This document shows, in pieces, positions 8,546 through 16,316 of a DNA stretch of 64,000 nucleotides. The position numbers and the translations under genes were made by a program. Origin of the DNA: Litchfieldella anticariensis FP35 = DSM 16096 (GTDB lineage: Bacteria; Pseudomonadota; Gammaproteobacteria; Pseudomonadales; Halomonadaceae); contig NZ_KE332388.1 in the NCBI RefSeq assembly GCF_000409775.1, forward strand, positions 373,472-437,471. The letters run 5' to 3'. The notes under the pieces were generated by a model. That model worked only from the letters and a program-made list of their open reading frames with translations. It had not been told where the DNA came from and did not search any database. The first letter of the stretch is position 1; every line of letters begins with the position of its first letter.

Positions 8546-9541
8546 TTACTGGCCGAGAGCCTGCAACCGGTCGTAGGTCTCCTGCTCCCAAGTGGCAGCC
8601 TCACCGTTATGCTGCGGCATCACTGCCTCGCGGAACGGTTCGGTCTCCACCTCGTTCACCGTGGTGCCCTGTTCCTCGAACCAGGAGACGAGTTCTTCCT
8701 CCTGCTGCCGAATGTCCTCGGTGATATGTTCACCCGCCTCGGTATATACATTGCGGAAAATTTGTCGATCTTCTTCCGAGAGGCGGTTCCACAGTGGTCC
8801 CCCGGCAATGGTGATCAGGGAGTCGGTGATGTGGCCGGTCAGGTTGATGTAGTCCTGAACCTCATAGAAGGCCTTGGCCCGAATAGTCGGCAGCGGATTT
8901 TCCTGAGCATCCACCACGCCTTGTTGCAGGGCCAGATAGACTTCGGCAAAAGCGATGGGAGTCGGGTTGGCACCTACGGCTTCCGGGAACATCATGTACA
9001 TAGGAGCATTGGGTACGCGAATCTTCAGCCCCTGCATGTCCTCGGGCTTGTTTATCGGCTTGTTGGACGTGGTATGCCGGCGGCCATAATAGTTCATGGC
9101 CAGTGGCACATTACCTGTGGCCTCCTCATAGCCTTGAGCGATCTCCTGGAAGAGTTCGCTGTCGGCATACGTTTGCCAATGGTCGAAATCGCGGAACATA
9201 TAGGGCGCCCCGGCAATCCCGATAGGCCCATAGGAGCGACCGGCGAACTGGTTGCCGGTATAGATCAAATCCACGGTCCCTAGGCTGAGCCCTTCATTGA
9301 TATCGGCCTCCTTGCCCAAGGAAGACGCAGGATGGACCTTGATCTGGTAACGACCATCGGTACGTTTTTCGATTTCATCGGCCGCCCACAACGCCCACTC
9401 ATGATAAGGCTCCGTCGTTTCATAAACATGTGCGAAGTTGAGTGTTTCGGCACCATTGGCAATTCCGGCGACTCCCACGCCCGCCGCTAATAGTGTGGTC
9501 GATATCCAACGGCGCCACTGGCGATTGCTCGTGTTGACCAT
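8546..9541 (-). CDS. dctP: TRAP transporter periplasmic substrate-binding protein, DctP
   Basis: A 331-aa secreted binding protein. It has an N-terminal signal peptide (twin-Arg-containing n-region RQWRRW, hydrophobic core to about residue 28, cleavage likely near ANGAE). The DctP signature includes GRYQIKVHPASSLGK, the carboxylate-binding Arg in MQGLKIRVPNAPMY, and LQQGVVDAQENPL. It delivers a monocarboxylate, probably a sugar acid, to DctQM. ATG 9541 has GGAG 9 nt upstream; the in-frame ATG at 9556 has none. First gene of its operon, divergent from AraD1. Confidence 0.93.
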   Translation of the reverse strand: MVNTSNRQWRRWISTTLLAAGVGVAGIANGAETLNFAHVYETTEPYHEWALWAADEIEKRTDGRYQIKVHPASSLGKEADINEGLSLGTVDLIYTGNQFAGRSYGPIGIAGAPYMFRDFDHWQTYADSELFQEIAQGYEEATGNVPLAMNYYGRRHTTSNKPINKPEDMQGLKIRVPNAPMYMMFPEAVGANPTPIAFAEVYLALQQGVVDAQENPLPTIRAKAFYEVQDYINLTGHITDSLITIAGGPLWNRLSEEDRQIFRNVYTEAGEHITEDIRQQEEELVSWFEEQGTTVNEVETEPFREAVMPQHNGEAATWEQETYDRLQALGQ

Positions 9542-9609
9542 CTTGTTGTTCTCCATTGCATGAAAACGGTGTGCTGGCGATTTTCGAACACCGATACTGA
9601 TGGCTTAAC

Positions 9610-9627
9610 TGTATACGTGTCATACCA
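9610..9627. promoter_or_regulatory. Candidate GntR/FCD operator pair, site B
   Basis: TGTATACGTGTCATACCA, with two YATAC half-sites and a GTATAC core, lies about 70 bp upstream of the dctP start codon. It matches the pattern of sites A (1215) and C (9732). Confidence 0.5.
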
Positions 9628-9707
9628 TCATAAGGAAAGCTAGTCGCTCACCTCGCTCACTGCAACCCGACTTGGGGCGTGACTGGCCAGTGAGCCTCAT
9701 TGACGTT

Positions 9708-9725
9708 CTATTGCCTTGGCAATAG
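9708..9725. promoter_or_regulatory. 18-bp perfect inverted repeat upstream of AraD1 promoter
   Basis: CTATTGCC-tt-GGCAATAG is a perfect 8+2+8 palindrome immediately upstream of the TTGACA box at 9728. It differs from the YATAC sites and may bind a second regulator, perhaps LacI-like or global, from between the two divergent transcription units. Confidence 0.45.
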
Positions 9726-9727
9726 TG

Positions 9728-9750
9728 TTGACAGCATACCTATCATACAG
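9728..9750 (+). promoter_or_regulatory. -35 box TTGACA overlapped by operator pair C
   Basis: A perfect TTGACA at 9728-9733 is followed by CAGCATACCTATCATACAG (9732-9750), the third copy of the paired YATAC site. No convincing -10 hexamer is seen, so the promoter may be activator-dependent or weak. Confidence 0.45.
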
Positions 9751-9787
9751 ACCTACAAGCATAGGCGATTCATGAACCGGAGACACA

Positions 9788-10960
9788 ATGACGACGACAA
9801 CCCCAATGGATCTCTTACCACACGACCTAGATCAAGCCTTGCTGGTCGGGCGTGTCTGGCGCTCTTCTCCTCACCAAGGACCGGCCCTGGTCGTGATTCG
9901 CCAAGGTGAGGTCCTGGATATTTCCGCGAGCTGCAACTGCATGGCGGACCTGCTGGATCGAGACGATGCCGCGTCATTCTCCGCTTCGGTCTCAGGGGAA
10001 TCATTGGGCTCGGTCGAGACCTTGCTCGACAACTCTCTGACCGACCCACAGCGAGGGCCCTATTTGCTTGCCCCTTGCGATGTCCAGGCCATCAAAGCCT
10101 GCGGGGTGACTTTCGCCGTCAGCCTGCTGGAACGCGTGATCGAGGAGCAGGCCGGTGGCGATCCAGGCCGTGCCGGTGAGCTGAGGGCGGAATTGAACGA
10201 GGTGATTGGCCAGGACTTGTCGCGTATCGCACCTGGCTCCACTGATGCCATGGCGCTCAAGCGAGCCTTGCAGGAGCGCGGTGCCTGGTCGCAATACATG
10301 GAGGTTGGCCTGGGCCCCGATGCTGAAGTCTTCACCAAAGCCCAGCCACTGTCCGCGGTCGGGTTCGGCGCTGCCGTTGGCCTGCACCCGGCCTCGCAGT
10401 GGAACAACCCCGAGCCAGAGATCGTATTGGCGGTGGATGCCTACGGGCACGCCAAGGGGGCAACGCTCGGCAACGACGTCAATCTGCGCGACATCGAGGG
10501 TCGTAGCGCTCTGCTACTGGGCAAGGCCAAGGACAACAACGCCTCTTGTGCCATCGGCCCCTTCATTCGCCTGTTCGACGAGCGTTTCACACTGGATGCG
10601 ATACGCGAGGCTCAAGTCTCGATGCATATCGAAGGTGCGGATGATGGTTTCGTGCTCGATGGTACCAGTGACATGCGCGAAATCAGCCGCGATCCCCTCG
10701 ATCTCGTTGAACAGACCATCGGCGCACACCATCAGTATCCCGATGGATTCATGCTGTTCCTCGGCACCATGTTCTCACCGATCGAAGATCGTGACGGGCG
10801 GGGACAGGGCTTCACCCATCACCTGGGCGATACGGTCACCATCACCACCCCAACGCTGGGCACACTGATCAATCGTGTCGACCGCTCCGACCGTCTACCG
10901 CCCTGGACCTTCGGCATTCGCCAGTGGCAAGCCCATCTGTCTCGCCGCCAAGGGGCTTGA
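9788..10960 (+). CDS. AraD1-type 2-keto-3-deoxy-L-arabonate dehydratase (FAH superfamily)
   Basis: A 390-aa FAH-superfamily protein. The C-terminal half (from about residue 180) carries the catalytic domain with EPEIVLAVDAYGHAKGATLGND and FLGTMFSPIEDR; the N-terminal extension is typical of AraD1-family proteins. AraD1 enzymes are thought to dehydrate 2-keto-3-deoxy-pentonates to 2-oxoglutarate semialdehyde, the substrate of the dehydrogenase at the left edge. The ATG has GGAG 5 nt upstream. FucD follows 32 nt downstream, probably in one operon. Confidence 0.78.
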   Translation: MTTTTPMDLLPHDLDQALLVGRVWRSSPHQGPALVVIRQGEVLDISASCNCMADLLDRDDAASFSASVSGESLGSVETLLDNSLTDPQRGPYLLAPCDVQAIKACGVTFAVSLLERVIEEQAGGDPGRAGELRAELNEVIGQDLSRIAPGSTDAMALKRALQERGAWSQYMEVGLGPDAEVFTKAQPLSAVGFGAAVGLHPASQWNNPEPEIVLAVDAYGHAKGATLGNDVNLRDIEGRSALLLGKAKDNNASCAIGPFIRLFDERFTLDAIREAQVSMHIEGADDGFVLDGTSDMREISRDPLDLVEQTIGAHHQYPDGFMLFLGTMFSPIEDRDGRGQGFTHHLGDTVTITTPTLGTLINRVDRSDRLPPWTFGIRQWQAHLSRRQGA

Positions 10961-10992
10961 TTCACTCGACCGCGTCTCTGGGAGGACGTCGC

Positions 10993-12291
10993 ATGACCAC
11001 CATTACACGGCTCGATGTCCAGGACATCCGCTTTCCCACCTCGCAATCGCTGGATGGCTCGGATGCCATGAACACCGCCCCCGATTACTCCGCTACCTAC
11101 GTGACCCTGCATACCGACGACAGGCATGAAGGCCACGGCCTGACCTTCACCATCGGGCGAGGTAACGAGATCTGCGTTGCCGCGGTGAAATCGCTGGCTT
11201 ATCTAGTCAAGGGCCGTCGTCTCGCCTCGATCACCAGTGATATGGGAGCCTTCTGGCGTGAGATCACCGGCGATAGCCAACTGCGCTGGCTTGGTCCGGA
11301 CAAGGGGGTCATCCACCTGGCCACCGCAGCCATCGTCAATGCGGTGTGGGACCTGTGGGCCAAGACCGCAGGCAAGCCGGTATGGAAGCTACTGGTCGAC
11401 ATGTCGCCCGAAGAATTGGTGCGCTGTCTCGATTTTCGCTTCGTCAGCGATGCACTGACCCCGGAAGAGGCCCTGGCCTTGCTGAGACGCCGAGAGGAAG
11501 GCAAAGCCGAGCGCGAACGCGAGATGTATCAGCGGGGCTATCCCGCCTATACCACTTCGGCCGGCTGGCTAGGGTATTCAGACGACAAGGTGAGACATCT
11601 GGCGCGAGAAGCCCTTGCTGAAGGCTGGACTCACTTCAAGCAGAAAGTCGGTGGTGACCTGGAAGAGGATTGCCGGCGTGCGCGTATCCTGCGCGAGGAA
11701 ATCGGCTGGGAACGCCCTCTGATGATGGACGCCAACCAGATGTGGGACGTCGATGAGGCCATTACCAAGATGCGCCGACTGGCGGAATTCGACCCGCTGT
11801 GGATCGAGGAACCCACCAGCCCTGACGACATCCTCGGTCATGCCGAAATTCGCCGTCGCCTGGCCCCGATCGGTGTCGCCACCGGCGAGCACTGCCATAA
11901 CAAGGTCATGTTCAAGCAACTACTGCAGGCCGGCGCCCTGGATTACTGCCAAGTCGATGCTGCCCGCCTGGGCGGACTCAACGAGGTGATCCTGGTGGTA
12001 CTACTGGCCGCCAAGTACGGTGTGCCGGTCTGTCCCCATGCGGGCGGCGTTGGCCTGTGCGAATACGTGCAACACGTCTCGCTGTTCGACTACATTGCCG
12101 TTTCCGCCTCACTGGAAGGACGGGTACTCGAATACGTCGATCACCTTCACGAACACTTCGTCGACCCCGTGGTCATTCAGGGTGGCCGTTATCAGGTACC
12201 TCGGGCTCCAGGCTATAGCATCACCATGCACGCCGAGTCCCTGGCACACCATCGCTATCCCGACGGCGAAGCCTGGCAGCAAGAAGCTTGA
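10993..12291 (+). CDS. fucD: L-fuconate dehydratase (enolase superfamily)
   Basis: A 432-aa mandelate-racemase-group enolase-superfamily enzyme that dehydrates L-fuconate to 2-keto-3-deoxy-L-fuconate. Characterised members also accept some other aldonates such as D-arabinonate. N-terminal signature LDVQDIRFPTSQSLDGSDAM is typical of fuconate dehydratase. The barrel has the basic HFKQKVGGD, metal ligands in MMDANQMW and WIEEPTSPDD, and ATGEHCHNK. GGAGG lies 7 nt before the ATG. With the SDR and FAH hydrolase it completes a route to pyruvate and lactate; with AraD1 and the semialdehyde dehydrogenase it could feed 2-oxoglutarate. Confidence 0.9.
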   Translation: MTTITRLDVQDIRFPTSQSLDGSDAMNTAPDYSATYVTLHTDDRHEGHGLTFTIGRGNEICVAAVKSLAYLVKGRRLASITSDMGAFWREITGDSQLRWLGPDKGVIHLATAAIVNAVWDLWAKTAGKPVWKLLVDMSPEELVRCLDFRFVSDALTPEEALALLRRREEGKAEREREMYQRGYPAYTTSAGWLGYSDDKVRHLAREALAEGWTHFKQKVGGDLEEDCRRARILREEIGWERPLMMDANQMWDVDEAITKMRRLAEFDPLWIEEPTSPDDILGHAEIRRRLAPIGVATGEHCHNKVMFKQLLQAGALDYCQVDAARLGGLNEVILVVLLAAKYGVPVCPHAGGVGLCEYVQHVSLFDYIAVSASLEGRVLEYVDHLHEHFVDPVVIQGGRYQVPRAPGYSITMHAESLAHHRYPDGEAWQQEA

Positions 12292-12303
12292 AGCGCTAAC
12301 CCA

Positions 12304-13314
12304 CTATTCGTCTCTGGTGGCACCGAGCGGCTTGTCCGACATCGTCATCTGGCTGCCCAACTCCACCGACATAGGCGATAACGGGACATCGTGCGAGTGG
12401 GCAGAACCGAGTGCCGCCTGTGGATCCGGCGCTCCAGCTGCCACCTTGCGTCGCTGGCGATACAGATCCAGCGCACCGCTTCCGAACAGTGCAACCACGA
12501 TCACCCCACCGCCGACGAAGGCCAACGGTGGCGGGATCTCTCCCAACCACCACCATACCAGCAAGGTGCCAATAAACGTTTCCAGCAGCATCACCAGGCT
12601 GACCTCGGCGCCCGGTAGATAACGCGGGCCAGTCTGAATCAGAAGGTAAGCACCAGGCAGGAATACCAGCGCCAACAAGGCCAGACGCTGCAGATCCTCC
12701 AATGGAGGTAAGGTCATGCCGCCCAAGGCAATGGCCGGCAACATCATCACCAGACAACCCAGCGGCAGAATCACGGTGGTATCCACCCCGCGCTGGGCAC
12801 TGGCTACGGTGGTATTGACGGCGATCGCCAGCGGAACCGCCAACGCCACGACCAGACCCAACGGGCTGCCCGCACCGAGTTCACCGACTGCCATCAGGCT
12901 CGCCCCCAGTATGCACAAACCGATCACACACCAAGTCTGCAGCCGTAGCCGCTGTCCATAGACGAGCAGACCAATCAGGCCGGCAAGCAAGGGGGCCAGA
13001 TTCTGGATTACCAACACGTTGCCAGCGGCGGTCAGCCGCGTGGCAGCGACGAATCCCCACGCACTGACGGCAAAAGCCAACGGGCACCACCAAGCGGCCT
13101 GGCCACAGGCACGTACCGCTTCTGGCAGACGCCTGCCATATCGCCATACGGCCACTAATGTCAGTACCATGAACAACAACAGTGCGCGCCAGAATACGAA
13201 AGTGGCGACGTCAACCTGGGTATCCTTGACGAATAGGGCATCCGGCGACAGCAGCATCACACCGGCACCGGTGATCAGGTAGCCGCGCACGCGCCACGAC
13301 AACTGCTGCCACAT
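12304..13314 (-). CDS. EamA/DMT-family permease
   Basis: A 336-aa membrane protein with about ten transmembrane helices arranged as two EamA repeats (roughly 10-140 and 150-285), followed by a hydrophilic tail of about 45 residues. DMT permeases of this kind export metabolites or amino acids; no substrate can be assigned. Convergent with fucD (12-nt gap). The gene upstream on this strand, deaD, is separated by its own terminator, so this is probably a single-gene unit. Confidence 0.88.
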   Translation of the reverse strand: MWQQLSWRVRGYLITGAGVMLLSPDALFVKDTQVDVATFVFWRALLLFMVLTLVAVWRYGRRLPEAVRACGQAAWWCPLAFAVSAWGFVAATRLTAAGNVLVIQNLAPLLAGLIGLLVYGQRLRLQTWCVIGLCILGASLMAVGELGAGSPLGLVVALAVPLAIAVNTTVASAQRGVDTTVILPLGCLVMMLPAIALGGMTLPPLEDLQRLALLALVFLPGAYLLIQTGPRYLPGAEVSLVMLLETFIGTLLVWWWLGEIPPPLAFVGGGVIVVALFGSGALDLYRQRRKVAAGAPDPQAALGSAHSHDVPLSPMSVELGSQMTMSDKPLGATRDE

Positions 13315-13363
13315 ACCGTACCTCCTAGCCGTTTCATTTATTCGAGTATCAAGGAGTCACAAA

Positions 13364-13398
13364 AAAACACAGGCCGGGGAACGTCCCCGGCCTGTGTG
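13364..13398 (-). terminator. Intrinsic terminator of deaD
   Basis: Read on the minus strand: CACAGGCCGGGGA / TCCCCGGCCTGTG stem with a 3-nt loop, followed by a T7 run (the A7 run at 13364-13370 on the plus strand). Confidence 0.9.
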
Positions 13399-13440
13399 GT
13401 TACGACCGTTGCCTATCGTCTGTTTGGGACGGTGGCTATC

Positions 13441-15189
13441 TCAGGCGCGTTCGCGACGGCGAATCGGCGCCTCGTCATCGTTGCGGCGACGTGGTGCACG
13501 CTCCGGCGCTCCGCGATCTTCGCTGATCTCCAGCACTCGGCCAGCAACCCGAGCGCGAGACATCTTGGCCAGGATGGAGGTCGGCAGGGAACTGGGCAGT
13601 TCAACCACCGAGAAGGCATTGCGGATATCGATACGGCCAATGCGGTTACCTTCGATCCCCCCCTCGTTGGCCAAGGCACCGACCAATTGGCCCGGCTTGA
13701 CGCCATCCTTGTGGCCGACAGCGACACGATAGCGTGTCATACCCTCGCTGGGTCCCCTCTCCTCACGGCCAGCACGACGGCGTGGCTTGCCATCGCGCGC
13801 CCCACGCTCACCACGCTCACCACGCTCACCACGCTCACCACGCTCGCTACGCTCGGCGCGAGGCGACGGCAAGCGACCAATCGGTGCTTCGTCGGCACGT
13901 GCGATAGCAGCGAAGGCGCAAGCCAAATCGACAGGATCATGTCCTTCAGCGATCAGACGCTCGACCAAGCTACGCTGTTCGTCGGTGCCCGCGGTGAGTG
14001 CACCCACCACCCGCTCACGGAAGGCTTCATCGCGATGAGCGCGAATCGCCTTCTCGTCGGGCAATGGCATATCGTTCATCCGTTGGCCAGTGGCCTGCTC
14101 CAGCCAACGCACCTTGCGAGTCTCACGGAAGCCGGCGAAAGTGATCGCTATCCCGGTGCGGCCAGCGCGGCCGGTACGCCCGATACGGTGAGTATAGGCT
14201 TCGCTGTCCTGCGGCAGGTCGTAATTGATGACGTGGGTAATGCGCGGCACATCAAGGCCCCGAGCAGCCACATCGGTGGCGATCAGCACGTCGACCTTGC
14301 CCCGCTTGAGGCGGGTGATGGTGCGCTCGCGCAGGCTCTGGTCAAGATCTCCGGACAAGCCAGCGACATTGACGCCACGCGCGGTGAGCTGCTCGACCAG
14401 AGTGGTACAAGCGGCCCGGGTGCGCACGAAGACGATAGCCGCATCCACCGGCTCGACTTCGAGAATACGTGACAAGGCTTCCAGCTTGGCACCGCCCTCG
14501 ACACGCACCAGGCGCTGTTCGATGCTTTCGGCGGTCCCTACACTGGACTCGATCATGACCTTAACGGGATCGACCAGGTAACGGTTGACGATGCGCTCGA
14601 TCTCGTCCGGCAGAGTCGCAGAGAAGAACACGCGCTGGGCGTCGGTCGGGGTATCGGCGACCACGCGCTTGACGTCGTCGATGAAGCCCATGCGCAGCAT
14701 TTCGTCGGCTTCGTCGAGAACCAGTGCGGAAAGACCGTCAAGCTTGAGGGTGCCACGGTCCAGGTGATCGATTACCCGGCCGGGAGTGCCGACGACAACT
14801 TGAGCGCCACGCTTCAGCGCGGTGATCTGTTCACGATATTCCTGGCCGCCACACAGGGTGGCCACGCCCAGCCCCTGGAGGTTCTGACCGTATTTGGAAA
14901 AGGAGACGGCCACTTGCTGGGCCAGTTCACGCGTTGGTGCCAGTACCAGAACTTGGGGCTCGCGACGCTCGAGTTCGAGGCGCGACAATAGCGGCAGCGC
15001 GAAGGCTGCGGTCTTGCCGGTGCCGGTCTGGGCCTGGCCCAGCATGTCACGGCCTTCCAGCAAGGCAGGGATGGTTTGCGCCTGAATCGGCGAAGGGGTT
15101 TCATAGCCCAGGGTTTCTACAGCAGACAGCACGGCGGGCAGCAGTGCCAAGTCGCCGAAGCTCGGCGAGGCGACAGAAGTCGAGGTCAT
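13441..15189 (-). CDS. deaD: DEAD-box ATP-dependent RNA helicase, DeaD/CsdA-like
   Basis: A 582-aa cytosolic RNA helicase. Motifs in order: Q-motif SPIQAQTIPAL, Walker A AQTGTGKT, PTRELAQQ, TPGRVIDHL, DEAD in VLDEADEML, SAT in FFSATLP, VFVRTR, DVAARGLDVP and HRIGRTGRAG. A DbpA/CsdA-type RNA-binding domain follows near 475-545, then a basic Arg-rich tail. A linker around residue 450 is built of tandem Gly-Glu-Arg triplets encoded by a 9-bp repeat. ATG 15189 is preferred over a TTG one codon upstream. Role: mRNA unwinding and ribosome biogenesis, often cold-induced. Confidence 0.94.
   Translation of the reverse strand: MTSTSVASPSFGDLALLPAVLSAVETLGYETPSPIQAQTIPALLEGRDMLGQAQTGTGKTAAFALPLLSRLELERREPQVLVLAPTRELAQQVAVSFSKYGQNLQGLGVATLCGGQEYREQITALKRGAQVVVGTPGRVIDHLDRGTLKLDGLSALVLDEADEMLRMGFIDDVKRVVADTPTDAQRVFFSATLPDEIERIVNRYLVDPVKVMIESSVGTAESIEQRLVRVEGGAKLEALSRILEVEPVDAAIVFVRTRAACTTLVEQLTARGVNVAGLSGDLDQSLRERTITRLKRGKVDVLIATDVAARGLDVPRITHVINYDLPQDSEAYTHRIGRTGRAGRTGIAITFAGFRETRKVRWLEQATGQRMNDMPLPDEKAIRAHRDEAFRERVVGALTAGTDEQRSLVERLIAEGHDPVDLACAFAAIARADEAPIGRLPSPRAERSERGERGERGERGERGARDGKPRRRAGREERGPSEGMTRYRVAVGHKDGVKPGQLVGALANEGGIEGNRIGRIDIRNAFSVVELPSSLPTSILAKMSRARVAGRVLEISEDRGAPERAPRRRNDDEAPIRRRERA
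13801..13845. repeat. 9-bp tandem repeat inside deaD encoding Gly-Glu-Arg
   Basis: CACGCTCAC repeats about five times in register and encodes the RGERGERGER linker before the RNA-binding domain. Whole-codon units make it tolerant of slippage, so linker length may vary between strains. Confidence 0.85.
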
Positions 15190-15608
15190 CAATCACACCT
15201 TGGTAGGCCGGTCGTATTACCGGCAACAATGTTTGGTGGTGCCCCCGCTCCGACACACGTTCATGCTCGGATTTGCCACGCTGGGCAAATTGTCTAGCGG
15301 AGTCTGGGACACCGGTCGCACCTGGCATCAGGTTCATTCGGCCCCCTCTTTGGGGCCAGTGAACCGCTGTGGCGACCGTTCGCGCCGTGCACGTTCGAAG
15401 ATGAACGATGGCACTCGGGCGCTCCATCTACCTATCAAGACGCGCAATTCGTTACTGGCGTCTTTGCAAGCGTCGTCCTGCCCGCCGTCTTTTCGACGGC
15501 CCATGGCAAGGGCGATCCGTTACGATGGTGGGGTCAGCACATGCGAGGAGTGCGCATGCTATCATCGCCCTTGGCGCCATGCCAGTCTTTTTCCTGTGGA
15601 GTTCGAGC
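15190..15608. other. 419-bp divergent leader between deaD and yaiI with nested hairpin
   Basis: No convincing gene here. Between 15313 and 15378 three nested complementary pairs occur: CGGTCGC/GCGACCG (15313-15319 with 15372-15378), GGTTCA/TGAACC (15331-15336 with 15360-15365) and GGCCCC/GGGGCC (15340-15345 with 15352-15357). The fold lies about 125 nt before the deaD start, in its probable 5' leader. It is a candidate RNA control element for helicase autoregulation or cold response; function is inferred. Confidence 0.55.
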
Positions 15609-16058
15609 ATGCCAAACCTGTGGGTCGATGCCGATGCCTGTCCTCGCGTGGCACGCGATATCATCGTGCGCGCCGCCGAGCGTACCAACACGCCGACCTG
15701 GTTCGTCGCCAACCATCAGGTACCACTGCCGGCCTCGCGCTGGGTCAAATCACTGGCCGTGGCCAGCGGTTTCGACGCCGCCGACCACGAGATCGTCAAA
15801 CGACTGGAAAAGGGCGACTTGCTGATCACCTCGGACCTGCCGCTGGCCATGGAAGCGCTCGACAAGGACGCGATGGTGATGACCACTCGTGGCGAAGGAC
15901 TCGACAAAAACAACATTCGCGCTCGGGTTCAGATGCGCGACTTCATGGAAACGCTGCGCGCCAGCGGCGAGCACACTGGCGGCCCAAAGGGCTATTCGGA
16001 CAGCGACCGCCGCGAATTCGCCAATGCCCTGGACCGCTGGCTGGCACGCCAACGGTAG
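15609..16058 (+). CDS. YaiI/YqxD family protein (UPF0178)
   Basis: A 149-aa protein starting MPNLWVDADACPRVARDII, the family signature, followed by the NYN/PIN-like acidic motifs DHEIVKRLEKGDLLITSDLPLA and the conserved ending GPKGYSDSDRREFANALDR. The family has a PIN-like nuclease fold with no firmly established function. GGAG is 7 nt before the ATG. The frame remains open far upstream, but only this start gives the family N-terminus. Confidence 0.9.
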   Translation: MPNLWVDADACPRVARDIIVRAAERTNTPTWFVANHQVPLPASRWVKSLAVASGFDAADHEIVKRLEKGDLLITSDLPLAMEALDKDAMVMTTRGEGLDKNNIRARVQMRDFMETLRASGEHTGGPKGYSDSDRREFANALDRWLARQR

Positions 16059-16100
16059 AAATGCACTTGCTTCAGAGCAGCTACGAGACTCGCACCACAC

Positions 16101-16226
16101 AAGATCGAAACCCTGGCACTTCGCTAGCGATCTGCGCGTCGCCGCACAACATAATCCCTCACGAGTCCGGCTCGCTCGACATCCATGTCGAGCGCCACGC
16201 GCCGCTTTGCTTGTGCCAGCGATCTT
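16101..16226. repeat. 126-bp foldback sequence after yaiI
   Basis: Outer arms AAGATCG + CTGGCAC (16101-16107, 16113-16119) pair with GTGCCAG + CGATCTT (16213-16226). A perfect inner hairpin GCTCGACAT-cc-ATGTCGAGC lies at about 16173-16192. It is similar in size to the foldbacks at 25796/46806/59736 but has a different core. It sits between convergent genes; about 70 bp of pyrimidine-rich sequence follows (16253-16320). Confidence 0.5.
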
Positions 16227-16316
16227 GTTGAAGGTGCTCGCTACGCAGCCACTCTTCGCTCTTCGTTTCTTCCCTCTTCCTACTTCTCTCTTCCGACTCT
16301 CTTCTTTCCCACTTCA

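Noticed and set aside
9717-9732. Sigma-54-like sequence TGGCAATAGTGTTGAC before AraD1
   Set aside because: The essential -12 GC is GA here, and the same bases form a perfect TTGACA -35 box, so a sigma-70-type reading fits better.
13801-13845. Short tandem repeats considered as a CRISPR array
   Set aside because: Units are 9 bp, contiguous, in coding frame and without spacers.
13787-14038. Low-complexity open frames opposite the DeaD Gly-Glu-Arg repeat
   Set aside because: Created by the 9-bp tandem repeat read in antisense; no independent support.
15200-16231. 343-codon open frame overlapping yaiI in another frame
   Set aside because: Arg-rich composition is typical of a shadow frame; YaiI in the alternative frame has clear family motifs.
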